Assembly (NCBI RefSeq): GCF_014641075.1
Contig: NZ_BMHP01000005.1
Location: 124,001-188,000, forward strand
DNA length: 64,000 nt
Origin: Paenibacillus nasutitermitis
GTDB taxonomy: Bacteria; Bacillota; Bacilli; Paenibacillales; Paenibacillaceae
Direction: 5' to 3'
Positions 52,491-61,477 of this stretch are shown one piece after another; positions within the stretch are counted from its first letter, which is position 1; every line of letters begins with the position of its first letter. The notes below the pieces were generated by a model. That model made no database searches, was not told the origin of the DNA, and was given only the letters and a program-made list of their open reading frames with translations. Both the position numbers and the translations under genes were made by a program.

Positions 52491-54206
52491 ATGGCGAAAA
52501 AACTACCTAAAGTGGATGTTGTTATTGTCGGTGTCGGTTGGGCAGGCGGCATTATCGCCGCTGAGCTCACGAAAGCCGGTCTAAACTGTGTCGGTCTTGA
52601 GCGGGGCAAGGAGCGCAATACCGAGGATTATTATATGGTGCATGATGAACTGCGTTATGCGCTTCGCTTCGAGATGTTTCAAGATCTGTCGAAAGAAACA
52701 ATCACATTCCGTCCCAACGAGAAAATCCGTGCCCTCCCGATGCGCTCCTACGGTTCATTCCTGCTGGGCGACGGACTGGGAGGCGCGGGCGTACACTGGA
52801 ATGGCATGACATTCCGTTTCCTGCCCTACGACTTTGAAATTAAGTCCAAGACGATTGAACGTTACGGCAAGAACAAGATTCCAGCAGGCATGACGATTCA
52901 GGACTGGGGTATCACTTACGACGAGCTGGAGCCGTATTTCGATAAGTTCGAGAAAATGGCCGGTATTGGTGGAGAGCCCAATCCACTCGGGGGCAAGCGC
53001 TCCAGCGGGTATCCGACCGCACCCATGAAAGCTTCGCCCGTGATGAATATGTTTATCGATGCGACGAAGAAGCTCAATTACCACCCGTACATGATGCCTT
53101 CGGCCAATCTGTCGGAGTCCTATACGAACCCCGATGGAATAACGCGCGCCGCCTGCCAATACTGCGGCTATTGCGAACGTTTCGGCTGTGAATACGGAGC
53201 CAAAGCCGACCCTGTTGTGACCGTAATACCGGTGGCGAAGAAAACCGGCAAGTTCGAGATCCGGACGCATTCCAATGTCAGGCGGATCCTACATAAGGAC
53301 AATAAAGCCACCGGCGTTATGTACATCGATCTGACAACAGGCGAGGAAATCGAGCAGCCGGCGGATATCGTCGTCGTGACAAGCTACGTGTTCAATAATG
53401 CGCGGCTGCTGCTCACCTCCAAGATCGGCAAGCCGTATGATCCGGCAACCGGCAAAGGCGTGATCGGCAAGAACTATGCCTATCAAGTCGAGGCTGCCGC
53501 GGCAGTCGGTTTCTTTGAGGAGAAGGAATTCAATCTGTATTCCGGGGCCGGTTCCATGGCGGTGACGCTCGATGATTTCAACGGGGATAATTTTGATCAT
53601 ACGGATCTCAAGTTTATTCACGGAGCGAACATCGCGTATTCGCAGTCGGGCAGCCGTCCGATCGCCAACAATACGGTGCCTCCCGGCACGCCAGGCTGGG
53701 GACAAGAATTTAAGACAGCCTCGCTCAAATACTTCAACCGCAACGTCACCGTATGGGCCGAGGGCTCCTGCATGCCGTACCAGCATCATTTCCTGGATCT
53801 GGATACCACCTACAAGGATTCGTTTGGCGATCCTTTAATGCGGATTACGTTCGACTTTGAAGAGCGGGACAAGCATATGGTGAAGTTCATGGGTGACAAA
53901 TGCGGAGATATTCTCAAGGAGATGGGAGCGGATAAGGTCGTTGTCTATAACGAACAGGGACCTTACGAAATCACCAACTATCAATCTACACACAACACGG
54001 GCGGCGTCATTATGGGAGCAAGTCCCGACACGTCGGCCGTCAATTCGTACCTGCAGATGTGGGACATGGAAAATGTATTCGTGGTAGGCGCATCCGCCTT
54101 CGCTCACAACAGCGGCTACAATCCAACAGGCACTGTCGGGGCTTTGGCCTACCGGGCAGCTGACGGTATTGTGAAGTACAGCAAGAGCGGCGGCATTCTC
54201 GTATAA
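52491..54206 (+). CDS. GMC-family FAD oxidoreductase (gluconate 2-dehydrogenase large subunit-like)
   Basis: This 571-aa flavoprotein has an N-terminal FAD motif (VVIVGVGWAGGIIAAELTKAGLNCVGLERG), a Cys-rich segment CQYCGYCERFGCEYGAK that resembles the FeS-like Cys cluster of this subgroup, and the C-terminal HNTGGVIMGASP...NVFVVGASAFAHNSGYNPTGTVGALAYRAAD with the active-site His/Asn. It likely oxidises a sugar acid or polyol outside the membrane, co-exported by the Tat subunit. No cytochrome c subunit is nearby, so electrons may go to menaquinone or another carrier. Confidence 0.9.
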   Translation: MAKKLPKVDVVIVGVGWAGGIIAAELTKAGLNCVGLERGKERNTEDYYMVHDELRYALRFEMFQDLSKETITFRPNEKIRALPMRSYGSFLLGDGLGGAGVHWNGMTFRFLPYDFEIKSKTIERYGKNKIPAGMTIQDWGITYDELEPYFDKFEKMAGIGGEPNPLGGKRSSGYPTAPMKASPVMNMFIDATKKLNYHPYMMPSANLSESYTNPDGITRAACQYCGYCERFGCEYGAKADPVVTVIPVAKKTGKFEIRTHSNVRRILHKDNKATGVMYIDLTTGEEIEQPADIVVVTSYVFNNARLLLTSKIGKPYDPATGKGVIGKNYAYQVEAAAAVGFFEEKEFNLYSGAGSMAVTLDDFNGDNFDHTDLKFIHGANIAYSQSGSRPIANNTVPPGTPGWGQEFKTASLKYFNRNVTVWAEGSCMPYQHHFLDLDTTYKDSFGDPLMRITFDFEERDKHMVKFMGDKCGDILKEMGADKVVVYNEQGPYEITNYQSTHNTGGVIMGASPDTSAVNSYLQMWDMENVFVVGASAFAHNSGYNPTGTVGALAYRAADGIVKYSKSGGILV

Positions 54207-54266
54207 CGGATACAAGAACGCCTGCCTGCTTAATCAAGCACCCAGGGCTGTTAGCGGGTTTCCTCT

Positions 54267-54324
54267 AAACAAGAAACACGCCGTATCCTGCAGACGACTG
54301 CAGAATACGGCGTTATTCTTGTTT
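54267..54324. terminator. Long bidirectional terminator
   Basis: A nested hairpin: AAACAAGAA (54267-54275) with TTCTTGTTT (54316-54324), CGCCGTAT (54279-54286) with 54305-54312, and CTGCAG pairs around an ACGA loop. It separates convergent genes. Confidence 0.88.
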
Positions 54325-54362
54325 CCAGCTCTCACTTCATTATATCCTACCGTTAGGCAAGC

Positions 54363-54908
54363 CTACGGTTTTACGACGGAAACGAGAAACTCATTCCCCG
54401 CGGAAATCACCCGTACTTCCGGAGAGAATGCGAAATCTCCCACATAGACGGAGTCACCGATGTTCATGCCGCTAATGTCAAACTCCACGCTTGTCGGCAA
54501 ATGCTCCGGAAGCGATTCGACTTCAATGAACTCACATTGGATCTGTACCACTCCGCCTTGCTTGGTACCGACCGGCGTACCTTTAAATTTTACGGGAAGC
54601 TTGGTGCGCACAATTTCATGAGTTTGCACCAGCTGGAAATCAACATGGATCAGATCCCGCGTTACCGGATCCCGCTGAAGGTCCTCCAGCAGTACGGATA
54701 CCGGTTCTTTCCCTTCAAGCTGCAGCCCGATGATGCCGGACTCCCCTTGCTTCAACCATTTCTGAAATTCAATTGTGGATAAATGGATCATCTTATTCTC
54801 GGCATTCCTGCCAAATACAATGCCTGGCAGCCGGCCTGACCGGCGCAGATTCCGAATCCCCGATGAATTCATTGTATTGCGTTCTTCCGCTTGAAAATGT
54901 GTCAGCAT
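54363..54908 (-). CDS. ctc: Ribosomal protein L25/TL5-family, general stress protein Ctc-like
   Basis: This 181-aa protein has the L25 5S-rRNA-binding domain (RRSGRLPGIVFGRNAENKMIHL...VLLEDLQRDPVTRDLIHVDFQ) and the TL5 beta domain (~95-181). In Bacillus it is a stress-induced ribosomal protein. I chose ATG 54908, 11 bases after GAGGAG; an upstream frame starts at 54932. The N-terminus (MLTHFQAEERN) is atypical for L25. The gene is overlapped at its start by a short ORF with a much stronger RBS. Confidence 0.88.
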   Translation of the reverse strand: MLTHFQAEERNTMNSSGIRNLRRSGRLPGIVFGRNAENKMIHLSTIEFQKWLKQGESGIIGLQLEGKEPVSVLLEDLQRDPVTRDLIHVDFQLVQTHEIVRTKLPVKFKGTPVGTKQGGVVQIQCEFIEVESLPEHLPTSVEFDISGMNIGDSVYVGDFAFSPEVRVISAGNEFLVSVVKP

Positions 54909-54996
54909 GCCATAACCGCTCCTCATCATCATTTGATCTCCATAGGTTTATATCAGCCGTCTGACCTCCCCCGATAGGGGATATAGAGAGAAACAT
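54793..54996 (-). CDS. Possible short leader ORF overlapping the ctc start
   Basis: This 67-aa ORF has a near-perfect AAGGAGGTGA (55010-55001) seven bases before its ATG, stronger than the RBS of ctc. It is in a different frame and overlaps the first 116 bases of ctc. No family is recognised (MFLSISPIGGGQTADINLWR). It could be a real small protein, a translational leader, or a frame relic; no more can be said. Confidence 0.35.
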   Translation of the reverse strand: MFLSISPIGGGQTADINLWRSNDDEERLWHADTFSSGRTQYNEFIGDSESAPVRPAARHCIWQECRE

Positions 54997-55077
54997 AGCA
55001 TCACCTCCTTCATAAATTCAGGGAAAAACGCTCGCATACATTTAATGTAAAAATCCCGGTATACGCATGAAGGCACC

Positions 55078-55141
55078 CCACTTCGAGAAGTGGAATGCCG
55101 TCTGATACTCACACCTTAGCATGGAAACGACGCTTTGTCTA
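55078..55141 (-). promoter_or_regulatory. Promoter and leader hairpin of ctc
   Basis: On the minus strand: TAGACA (55141-55136)-17-TAAGGT (55118-55113). A 16-bp hairpin CCACTTCGAGAAGTGG (55078-55093) lies in the leader. The region 54909-55260 holds no other gene except the short ORF noted. No SigB-type sequence was found. Confidence 0.5.
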
Positions 55142-55260
55142 TCGCAAGGCGTGAGGAACGTTACAAGCGCCAAGCCGCTCACGCCCCTGCCCGTCAATAA
55201 ACCCCAAAGCGGCAAGCATGAATAAAAGGGAAACACACGATTTATGTCGAAACTCTTTGT

Positions 55261-58200
55261 ATGATGATGCCCACAAAACATGCAGCCAGCCTAAAATACA
55301 TAGCTATAATTCTATTATTTCTTTCCGTTCTCCTCGGTTTGCGATGGGCTTGGTCCGGGGTGTTTCCCACTTCGGACTTTCCACTGGCGGTCCGCGGCGT
55401 ACTCGATGCGCGCGGCTGGGACTTGGAGACTTCTCCGTCCATCGCATTAAATGGCGAATGGCAGTTTTACCCCTCTGCTTTTGTTTCGCATGAAAATACG
55501 CCGCAAGCAGAAGAAACCTCCCGTTATCTACACGTTCCCGGAAACTGGAGCAGCGCGCTGCATACGGATTCCGGCTCCTCCTACGGGTATGGAACGTACC
55601 GGCTTCGCATTCTAATCGACCCGCTGGAGCAGCCTGTTTCCTTCTGGTTCCAGGACATTCAGACTTCTTCGGAAGTCGAATTAAACGGGAGCATTGTTGG
55701 TGGATTAGGCCAACCAGCTGCAAACGCGAATGAATATACACCGAGGAGTACGTCTTACACCGCTTCCTATTCGGTAGAAGGCACTACACAGATCGAACTG
55801 CTTATTCGCGCTGCGAACTTCGATAGACCCCTGAAAGGCGGGATAACACGTTCCATCCGCTTTGGCTCAGCGGCTACAATCGACTACGTACGATGGTACT
55901 CGATCGGATTTCAGTTGGTTGCCTTCGTTATTTTACTGCTTCACGGCTTGTACGCCATGCTCCTTTACTTCTTCAATCCCCAGGAACGGGCGTTGCTTAT
56001 TACAGGCTTGTTGACGTGGACGGTCGGGATGGCAGTGATTACCGGTCATGATAAACTCCTCTTGTTATGGCTGCCCATCAATTATACGTGGGCGATTAAG
56101 ATCCGGATTTTCTTTATCTTGTGGCAGAACTTATTTATACTGCTTCTTTTCCGAAGATTGTCATCAGCTCCTCCCCGGAACAAATGGATGCGTGGATACG
56201 TTGCCGCACTCGTTTCAGTGACGGGGGTCCTGCTGGCCTCACCCGCTTCATGGGTAAACAACATGAACGACCTCCATGTCTTTACGCTCTTTTATGTTTT
56301 TCCATTCGTTTGGTTTCTTTGTATCGTAGGGGAGATGGTCTTCAAGAAACAAGGCGACAAAGACATCGTTTTCCTGCTGCTGACCGCGGTAGGCATTATT
56401 TCCAACTTGTTATGGAGTTTGGCGGAGTCTGGCAAAGACGTGGCGCCCGTTTATTACCCGGTCGATATCCTTGCGGCGATGGTCGGATTTTCCGCTTACT
56501 GGTTCAAAAAATATTTCCGTCATTCCAGAGAGAACACCAGTCTGAACGAACAGTTAAAAAAAACGGACAAGCTCAAAGACCAATTTCTCGCCAATACGTC
56601 CCATGAACTGCGAACGCCGCTTCACGGTATTATGAATATCGCCCAGACCGTCGTTAATAAAGAGAAGGAAACGATGAACGAGAAAAGCCTTAAAGATATG
56701 GAACTTCTTATAACCATAAGCCGCCGCATGTCTCATATGCTCGGCGATCTTCTGGATGTCGCAAGGCTCCAGGAACAACGCATCGTGCTGCAGCAAGAGC
56801 CTCTGAACATTCAATCGGTCGTGCCCGGCGTAATCGGCATGCTCCGATTTATGATTGAAGGCAAGCCTGTCCAATTCCAAATGAATATCGCCGAATCACT
56901 GCCGCCGGTCATGGCCGATGAGAAAAGACTCGTGCAAATTTTGTATAACTTATTGCATAACGCCCTTAAATATACGGAAGAAGGCATGATCAGCGTCTCT
57001 GCGGAGAAACGGGACGGACAGGTGCTTATCCACGTTTCGGACACCGGTGTGGGCATCGATGAGGAAGCACAGGCGCGCGTTTTTCTCCCCTATGAACAAG
57101 GATCTTACGGAGTGAACGATGGGAGAGGCATCGGACTGGGCCTCAGCATTTGCAAGCAGCTGGTGGAGCTGCACGGCGGTGAATTGACCGTTCGTTCTGA
57201 AGAAGGCGCAGGCTCCATCTTTAGTTTTGGCCTGCCGTTAGCGGCCGAATCGAATCTCGACTTGCCGCGCGGCTCTCTTGATTCCCCCCAGTTAGCAGAT
57301 GGGGCTGAAGAAGCCCGCACGGATTTGATTTATCCAGCCGCCGCATTCGGTGAATTGGCAGCCACCGCATCCGCCCCGCCGCTCTTGGATGAAGGGGCGA
57401 TCCATATTCTTGTCGTTGATGACGACCCCGTCAACCTTAATGTGCTTGTTGGTATTCTCTCGTCGGAGCCGTACACCGTGACAACCGCCACCTCAGCCCG
57501 CGAGGCCTTGGCATTACTCGGAAGCAGGCAGTGGGATCTGCTTATTGCCGATGTTATGATGCCGCAAATGTCGGGGTATGAATTGACGCAGAAAGTGAGA
57601 GAGCATTACAACTTATCGGAGCTTCCGGTTCTGCTGCTGACCGCGCGCAGCCAGCCTGCTGACATCTATACCGGATTCTTGTCGGGCGCAAGTGATTATG
57701 CGACAAAGCCTGTGGATGCGCTGGAACTCCGCTACCGGATCAGAGCGCTCACCATGCTGAAACAATCTGTAAAGGAACGGTTGCGCATGGAGGCTGCTTA
57801 CCTGCAAGCGCAAATACGTCCACATTTTCTGTTCAATACGCTGAATTCCATTATGGCGTTAAGCCATATCGATACGGAGAAGATGCGCAAGCTGGGCGAT
57901 GCCTTTGCATCCTTTTTACGGATCAGCTTTGATTCACTCAACACCGGAGAGCTGATCGAGCTTTCCCGCGAACTGAGGCTTGCCGAAGCTTATTTGTATA
58001 TTGAAAAAGTCCGGTTTGAGGACCGTTTGTCCATCGTCTGGGACGTGGAACCTCATCTTCAACTGCTGCTTCCTCCGCTTTCCGTACAACCACTGATTGA
58101 AAATGCGGTCAAGCATGGAATACTCAGTCAACCCGAGGGCGGTACGGTCCATATTCGGATTGCCCGCCAGAAGAGTTATACGCTTATTGAAATCAAAGAC

Positions 58201-58401
58201 AATGGCAAGGGCATGGAACAGAAGCAGGTTCATCATCTGCTGAATCCCATCATGAAAGGAAAGAATGGAATCGGACTTTCCAATACGAATCGGCGATTAA
58301 TCCAATTGTACGGCCAGGGCTTATCTATTATCAGCACGCCCAATGAAGGAACAACCGTTTCGTTCATCATCCCCGACGACCTTCGTAACCCGTCTGTGTG
58401 A
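55261..58401 (+). CDS. Hybrid sensor kinase with two kinase modules (7TMR-DISM)
   Basis: This 1046-aa membrane protein has an N-terminal extracytoplasmic beta domain (~55-205, NGEWQFYP..., galactose-binding-like DISM type), seven spans (~215-415), a HisKA/HATPase kinase (His448 in SHELRTPLHG), a receiver (~706-825; VVDDDPVNLNVL, Asp in LIADVMMPQMSG) and a second, LytS-type kinase at the C-terminus (His in LQAQIRPHFLFNTLNSIM, with QPLIENAVKHGI). Two histidine kinases of different class in one chain is unusual. No cognate regulator gene is adjacent. Confidence 0.92.
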   Translation: MMMPTKHAASLKYIAIILLFLSVLLGLRWAWSGVFPTSDFPLAVRGVLDARGWDLETSPSIALNGEWQFYPSAFVSHENTPQAEETSRYLHVPGNWSSALHTDSGSSYGYGTYRLRILIDPLEQPVSFWFQDIQTSSEVELNGSIVGGLGQPAANANEYTPRSTSYTASYSVEGTTQIELLIRAANFDRPLKGGITRSIRFGSAATIDYVRWYSIGFQLVAFVILLLHGLYAMLLYFFNPQERALLITGLLTWTVGMAVITGHDKLLLLWLPINYTWAIKIRIFFILWQNLFILLLFRRLSSAPPRNKWMRGYVAALVSVTGVLLASPASWVNNMNDLHVFTLFYVFPFVWFLCIVGEMVFKKQGDKDIVFLLLTAVGIISNLLWSLAESGKDVAPVYYPVDILAAMVGFSAYWFKKYFRHSRENTSLNEQLKKTDKLKDQFLANTSHELRTPLHGIMNIAQTVVNKEKETMNEKSLKDMELLITISRRMSHMLGDLLDVARLQEQRIVLQQEPLNIQSVVPGVIGMLRFMIEGKPVQFQMNIAESLPPVMADEKRLVQILYNLLHNALKYTEEGMISVSAEKRDGQVLIHVSDTGVGIDEEAQARVFLPYEQGSYGVNDGRGIGLGLSICKQLVELHGGELTVRSEEGAGSIFSFGLPLAAESNLDLPRGSLDSPQLADGAEEARTDLIYPAAAFGELAATASAPPLLDEGAIHILVVDDDPVNLNVLVGILSSEPYTVTTATSAREALALLGSRQWDLLIADVMMPQMSGYELTQKVREHYNLSELPVLLLTARSQPADIYTGFLSGASDYATKPVDALELRYRIRALTMLKQSVKERLRMEAAYLQAQIRPHFLFNTLNSIMALSHIDTEKMRKLGDAFASFLRISFDSLNTGELIELSRELRLAEAYLYIEKVRFEDRLSIVWDVEPHLQLLLPPLSVQPLIENAVKHGILSQPEGGTVHIRIARQKSYTLIEIKDNGKGMEQKQVHHLLNPIMKGKNGIGLSNTNRRLIQLYGQGLSIISTPNEGTTVSFIIPDDLRNPSV

Positions 58402-58439
58402 CCCTGTTTGCTTCTTAAGAGAAGGCAAACAGGGCTTAT

Positions 58440-59204
58440 TTATGATTCTTTATCCGGATGAAAGGAATGGTTGGCCTGTAATAATACGGTTTCCTTGCGG
58501 CCTATGAGACCTGTTTCGATACATAATTCCATTAATTGATGAATCCCGATGAACTGCTGGCGATTCCGCAGGTGAATACGGTCGAGCGCATTTCCGGCGA
58601 CTTCTTTTACTTTATCTATGCTCTGATGTTCCACGGCTTGGACAAGCTCTTTCATTTTCTCCAAATAATAGACCGTCTTTCGCAAACTGCTGATGAGCAA
58701 AACCTGCCTCACATGAACTGGCGTATATAGTCGGTAACCATTATCGGGATCCCTGTCCGGCACGAGAAGTCCTTCTTTTTCCCAATGACGAATCGCTGAG
58801 GTTTGCACATTGGTCAGAGAAGCCACTTCCCCGATCGTCATCTCCTGTTTCATCTTCTTATCCCCGACCGATGCTAAATGGGGATCTTGCAGCAGTGCAA
58901 TCGTCTGATCGGCGATGCTTTTTTCCTCATATAATTTGGCCTGCTCTGCGTTGACAAGCCAGAAAGCCTGATCCAGTTGGGCAGCCTGGATGTGACGAAG
59001 CACGTCATACGTAAGCGCGAAGCCGAATCCGGGGATCAAGGCACGGAGGCAACGAAAATAAGCTCTATGCACATTGGTATAAAGACGGTATCCGTTCTCC
59101 CCCCGTTCCGGTGAAGGAACGACCCCCCAGGATTCATAATGCCTTAGAGCGCTTGTGCTGATTTGAAGCTCTTGAGCAATCTCTATCGGCTTGTAGTATC
59201 GCAT
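58440..59204 (-). CDS. MerR-type regulator with two MerR DNA-binding domains
   Basis: This 254-aa regulator contains two MerR headpieces: residues ~1-70 (YYKPIEIAQELQISTSALRHYESWGVVPSPERGENGYRLYT) and ~119-190 (MTIGEVASLTNVQTSAIRHWEKEGLLVPDRDPDNGYRLYT). Typical MerR proteins have one and dimerise; here one chain supplies both helices. The C-terminal coiled region (~190-254) holds no Cys metal ligands. It is divergent from an alpha/beta hydrolase, with a palindrome between them. Confidence 0.88.
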   Translation of the reverse strand: MRYYKPIEIAQELQISTSALRHYESWGVVPSPERGENGYRLYTNVHRAYFRCLRALIPGFGFALTYDVLRHIQAAQLDQAFWLVNAEQAKLYEEKSIADQTIALLQDPHLASVGDKKMKQEMTIGEVASLTNVQTSAIRHWEKEGLLVPDRDPDNGYRLYTPVHVRQVLLISSLRKTVYYLEKMKELVQAVEHQSIDKVKEVAGNALDRIHLRNRQQFIGIHQLMELCIETGLIGRKETVLLQANHSFHPDKES

Positions 59205-59286
59205 CCTCTCACTCCCTGCATCGATAAGTTAAGATAAGCTATACGTTACTCCAAACCTTTCGATGGCCGCAACCTTAAATTAAAAC

Positions 59287-59302
59287 CTTAAAGTGCTTTA
59301 AG
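59287..59302. promoter_or_regulatory. Palindrome in the merR-hydrolase divergent region
   Basis: CTTAAAGTGCTTTAAG is a perfect inverted repeat with a 2-base centre. A candidate operator for the double-headed MerR protein. Confidence 0.4.
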
Positions 59303-59428
59303 AAGCTTCGTTCTCCTACTTCCCTGCTGGTTTAGAGGAAATCTACCGATGACTTTCCCACTTGCATGAATGTTGTATATTAATGGGTGTGAAGCTCATA
59401 ATCAGACATTCAAACGGGAGGATGAAAT

Positions 59429-60283
59429 ATGATCAAAGCTATGATGCATGATGGAAACGAAATAGAGATAGAGGTTCAAGGCGAGGGGCCTAATCTGCTG
59501 CTTCCGGTAAACCCGCACCCCATCGAAGGGCCGCAGGCCGATGCCATGCTAAGCTGGGGGGCAGACCCGGCTCTTGGACGTTCCCTGATCGAGGGTCTGA
59601 GTGATGCATTTCGTGTGATCGCCTTCGATTATGAAGGTCATGTGCTCAGCGCGGCGAAACCTGACACCTTGACGCCAGCCAACATTGCAATGGACCTTCT
59701 GTCCATCGCCAATGCGGCAGAAGCCGGGCAATTCGCCTATTACGGTTACTCTTGGCTTGCTCTAAGCGGTATGCAGCTCGCCCTCCGGACGCCCCGGCTC
59801 TCGGCGCTTGTTATGGGCGGCTTTCCCCCTGTCGGGGGCCCTTATAAGGAAATGCTGCGCGTCACTACGGCCACTCATGAGATGTCCCGTTCCACACAAC
59901 AGGTCCCGGAAATCACCTCGAAAGCTGCCGATGAGTTCGACTGGTCCAAGGTTGAGGTTACGATGAGCGAGGCTCAGACTAGACAGTTCGTCACCTTATA
60001 TCAGGAGCTCCAAGGATTCAATGACCGGGCAGCCCAATCCGGGATTTCTTGTCCCCGTCTGTGTTTTGCAGGAACTGCCGACAAGATTGACTATGGCAAG
60101 CGTTGGGGTGATGTACAGGTAAATATCGCCGGGCCACTCTTAGACCGGCGTGAAGAGATTGAAGCCTTCGGATGGGATGTTGCGCTTCTGGAAGGCCTCG
60201 ATCATACACAAGCCATGCAGGCTGCCAGCGTAATGCCCATCCTGCGCCCTTGGTTGATTTCCAAGTTGAACGGCCATTACTAA
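59429..60283 (+). CDS. Alpha/beta-hydrolase fold protein
   Basis: This 284-aa soluble protein has the hydrolase fold with Ser108 in YYGYSWLALSG, so the elbow is GYSWL and lacks the second Gly of GxSxG. Candidate acid Asp218 or Asp221 is in FAGTADKIDYG, and His259 in LEGLDHTQAMQ. The family includes epoxide hydrolases, haloperoxidases and esterases. It is divergent from the MerR gene, so it is probably its regulated target. Substrate unknown. RBS GGGAGG. Confidence 0.85.
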   Translation: MIKAMMHDGNEIEIEVQGEGPNLLLPVNPHPIEGPQADAMLSWGADPALGRSLIEGLSDAFRVIAFDYEGHVLSAAKPDTLTPANIAMDLLSIANAAEAGQFAYYGYSWLALSGMQLALRTPRLSALVMGGFPPVGGPYKEMLRVTTATHEMSRSTQQVPEITSKAADEFDWSKVEVTMSEAQTRQFVTLYQELQGFNDRAAQSGISCPRLCFAGTADKIDYGKRWGDVQVNIAGPLLDRREEIEAFGWDVALLEGLDHTQAMQAASVMPILRPWLISKLNGHY

Positions 60284-60358
60284 AATGGAGGTTGAGTCCC
60301 CACAAGCTCACCGAACAATCTCCCTCACAGTACCCCACTGCCAGGGGGCGTTGAGGGA

Positions 60359-61477
60359 TTATCCAATGACCCTGCCGAATGCTTGAACGATATCTTCCCG
60401 GAAGGAGGTCCCGGCCAGCTTCCGTATCTCTTCATAAGCTTCGCGTTCGGTCATCGCTTTCCGGTAGGACCTTGGAGTAGTCATGGCCAGGAATACTTCC
60501 ACAAGCCCCAGCATTTGCGAGAGCGTCGGAATCTGATCTTCTTTGAGCCGGTAAGGATAGCCGGTGCCATTGATCTTCTCATGATGATAGAGGAATGCAT
60601 GCTGCACCTCCAGAAACCCCGGGACATCCTCGCACAGCTCCTTGGCCATGAAACAATGCTCCTGGACAACTTCCAGCTCGAATTCCGACAGCTTTCCTTC
60701 CTTCTCGAACATATAATCCGGGAGCTTCACCCGGCTCACAAAATGCAGCAGCGACAATAAGTCAATCTCCCAATCCTTCGAGGATTGGCCGCCATGCTCT
60801 GTCCATAATGCCTTGAGCAGCAGGCTCATCTCGCTTATTTCCTGGCGTGAGGTTTGTGTTTTGCGTTCCCCGACAGGGATGAAGCATTGCAGCATATGAA
60901 TCACCTGCTGCTTCTGTTGTTGAAAAGCGCGCTCCTCATGCTGTTTCTTTTGTTGATGGCGGGCAATGATGATTATGCCTCCCAGCAGCACGCTGCCGAA
61001 AACAAATAAAATGCGCAGCGCCGCAAAAAGCGCCCCAGCATCCCCTTCCACGCCTTGATCCGCCTCGCCAAAGGCCATATACACAATAACGTACAATAAA
61101 AAGATAATCGAACAATAACCATACACCCTGGGATGAACGAGCAGACTGCTCAATACCGGGAAGATCAGAAGCATAACCCACATTTGCCCAGGCAGCATCG
61201 GATTATAGATCGAACCGGCCACCATAATAAGAAATAAGAACGAGACCACAATAAGCTTGCTAAAGGTGATATAAAGGGTCAGTTTCTTCTGAAAATCGAA
61301 CATACTCCATGCCAGGATCGCCACAGCCAATGATATCATGATCATTTCCTTGGAATCGAAGCTTCTGCTGTATACCGCATCGATGATTCCAAAAAGGGCC
61401 GCCATTGAGGCCATGCCGCCAACCAATAATAAGATCATCTGCTGAACCGGCATCGCCATCAGCTTCTTTATATTCAT
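60359..61477 (-). CDS. Membrane protein with degenerate HD-GYP domain
   Basis: This 372-aa protein has about six N-terminal spans (~10-175), a short linker and an HD-GYP-like domain (~230-370). HHE (298-300), GTGYP (304-308) and RSYRKAM survive, but the HD dyad is HF (His245-Phe246) and the usual ADVFDA is VEVFLA (Glu327, Leu330), so key metal ligands are missing. Cyclic-di-GMP hydrolysis is doubtful; a sensing role is inferred. It overlaps the receiver gene by ATGA and is the last gene of a three-gene signalling operon. Confidence 0.85.
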   Translation of the reverse strand: MNIKKLMAMPVQQMILLLVGGMASMAALFGIIDAVYSRSFDSKEMIMISLAVAILAWSMFDFQKKLTLYITFSKLIVVSFLFLIMVAGSIYNPMLPGQMWVMLLIFPVLSSLLVHPRVYGYCSIIFLLYVIVYMAFGEADQGVEGDAGALFAALRILFVFGSVLLGGIIIIARHQQKKQHEERAFQQQKQQVIHMLQCFIPVGERKTQTSRQEISEMSLLLKALWTEHGGQSSKDWEIDLLSLLHFVSRVKLPDYMFEKEGKLSEFELEVVQEHCFMAKELCEDVPGFLEVQHAFLYHHEKINGTGYPYRLKEDQIPTLSQMLGLVEVFLAMTTPRSYRKAMTEREAYEEIRKLAGTSFREDIVQAFGRVIG

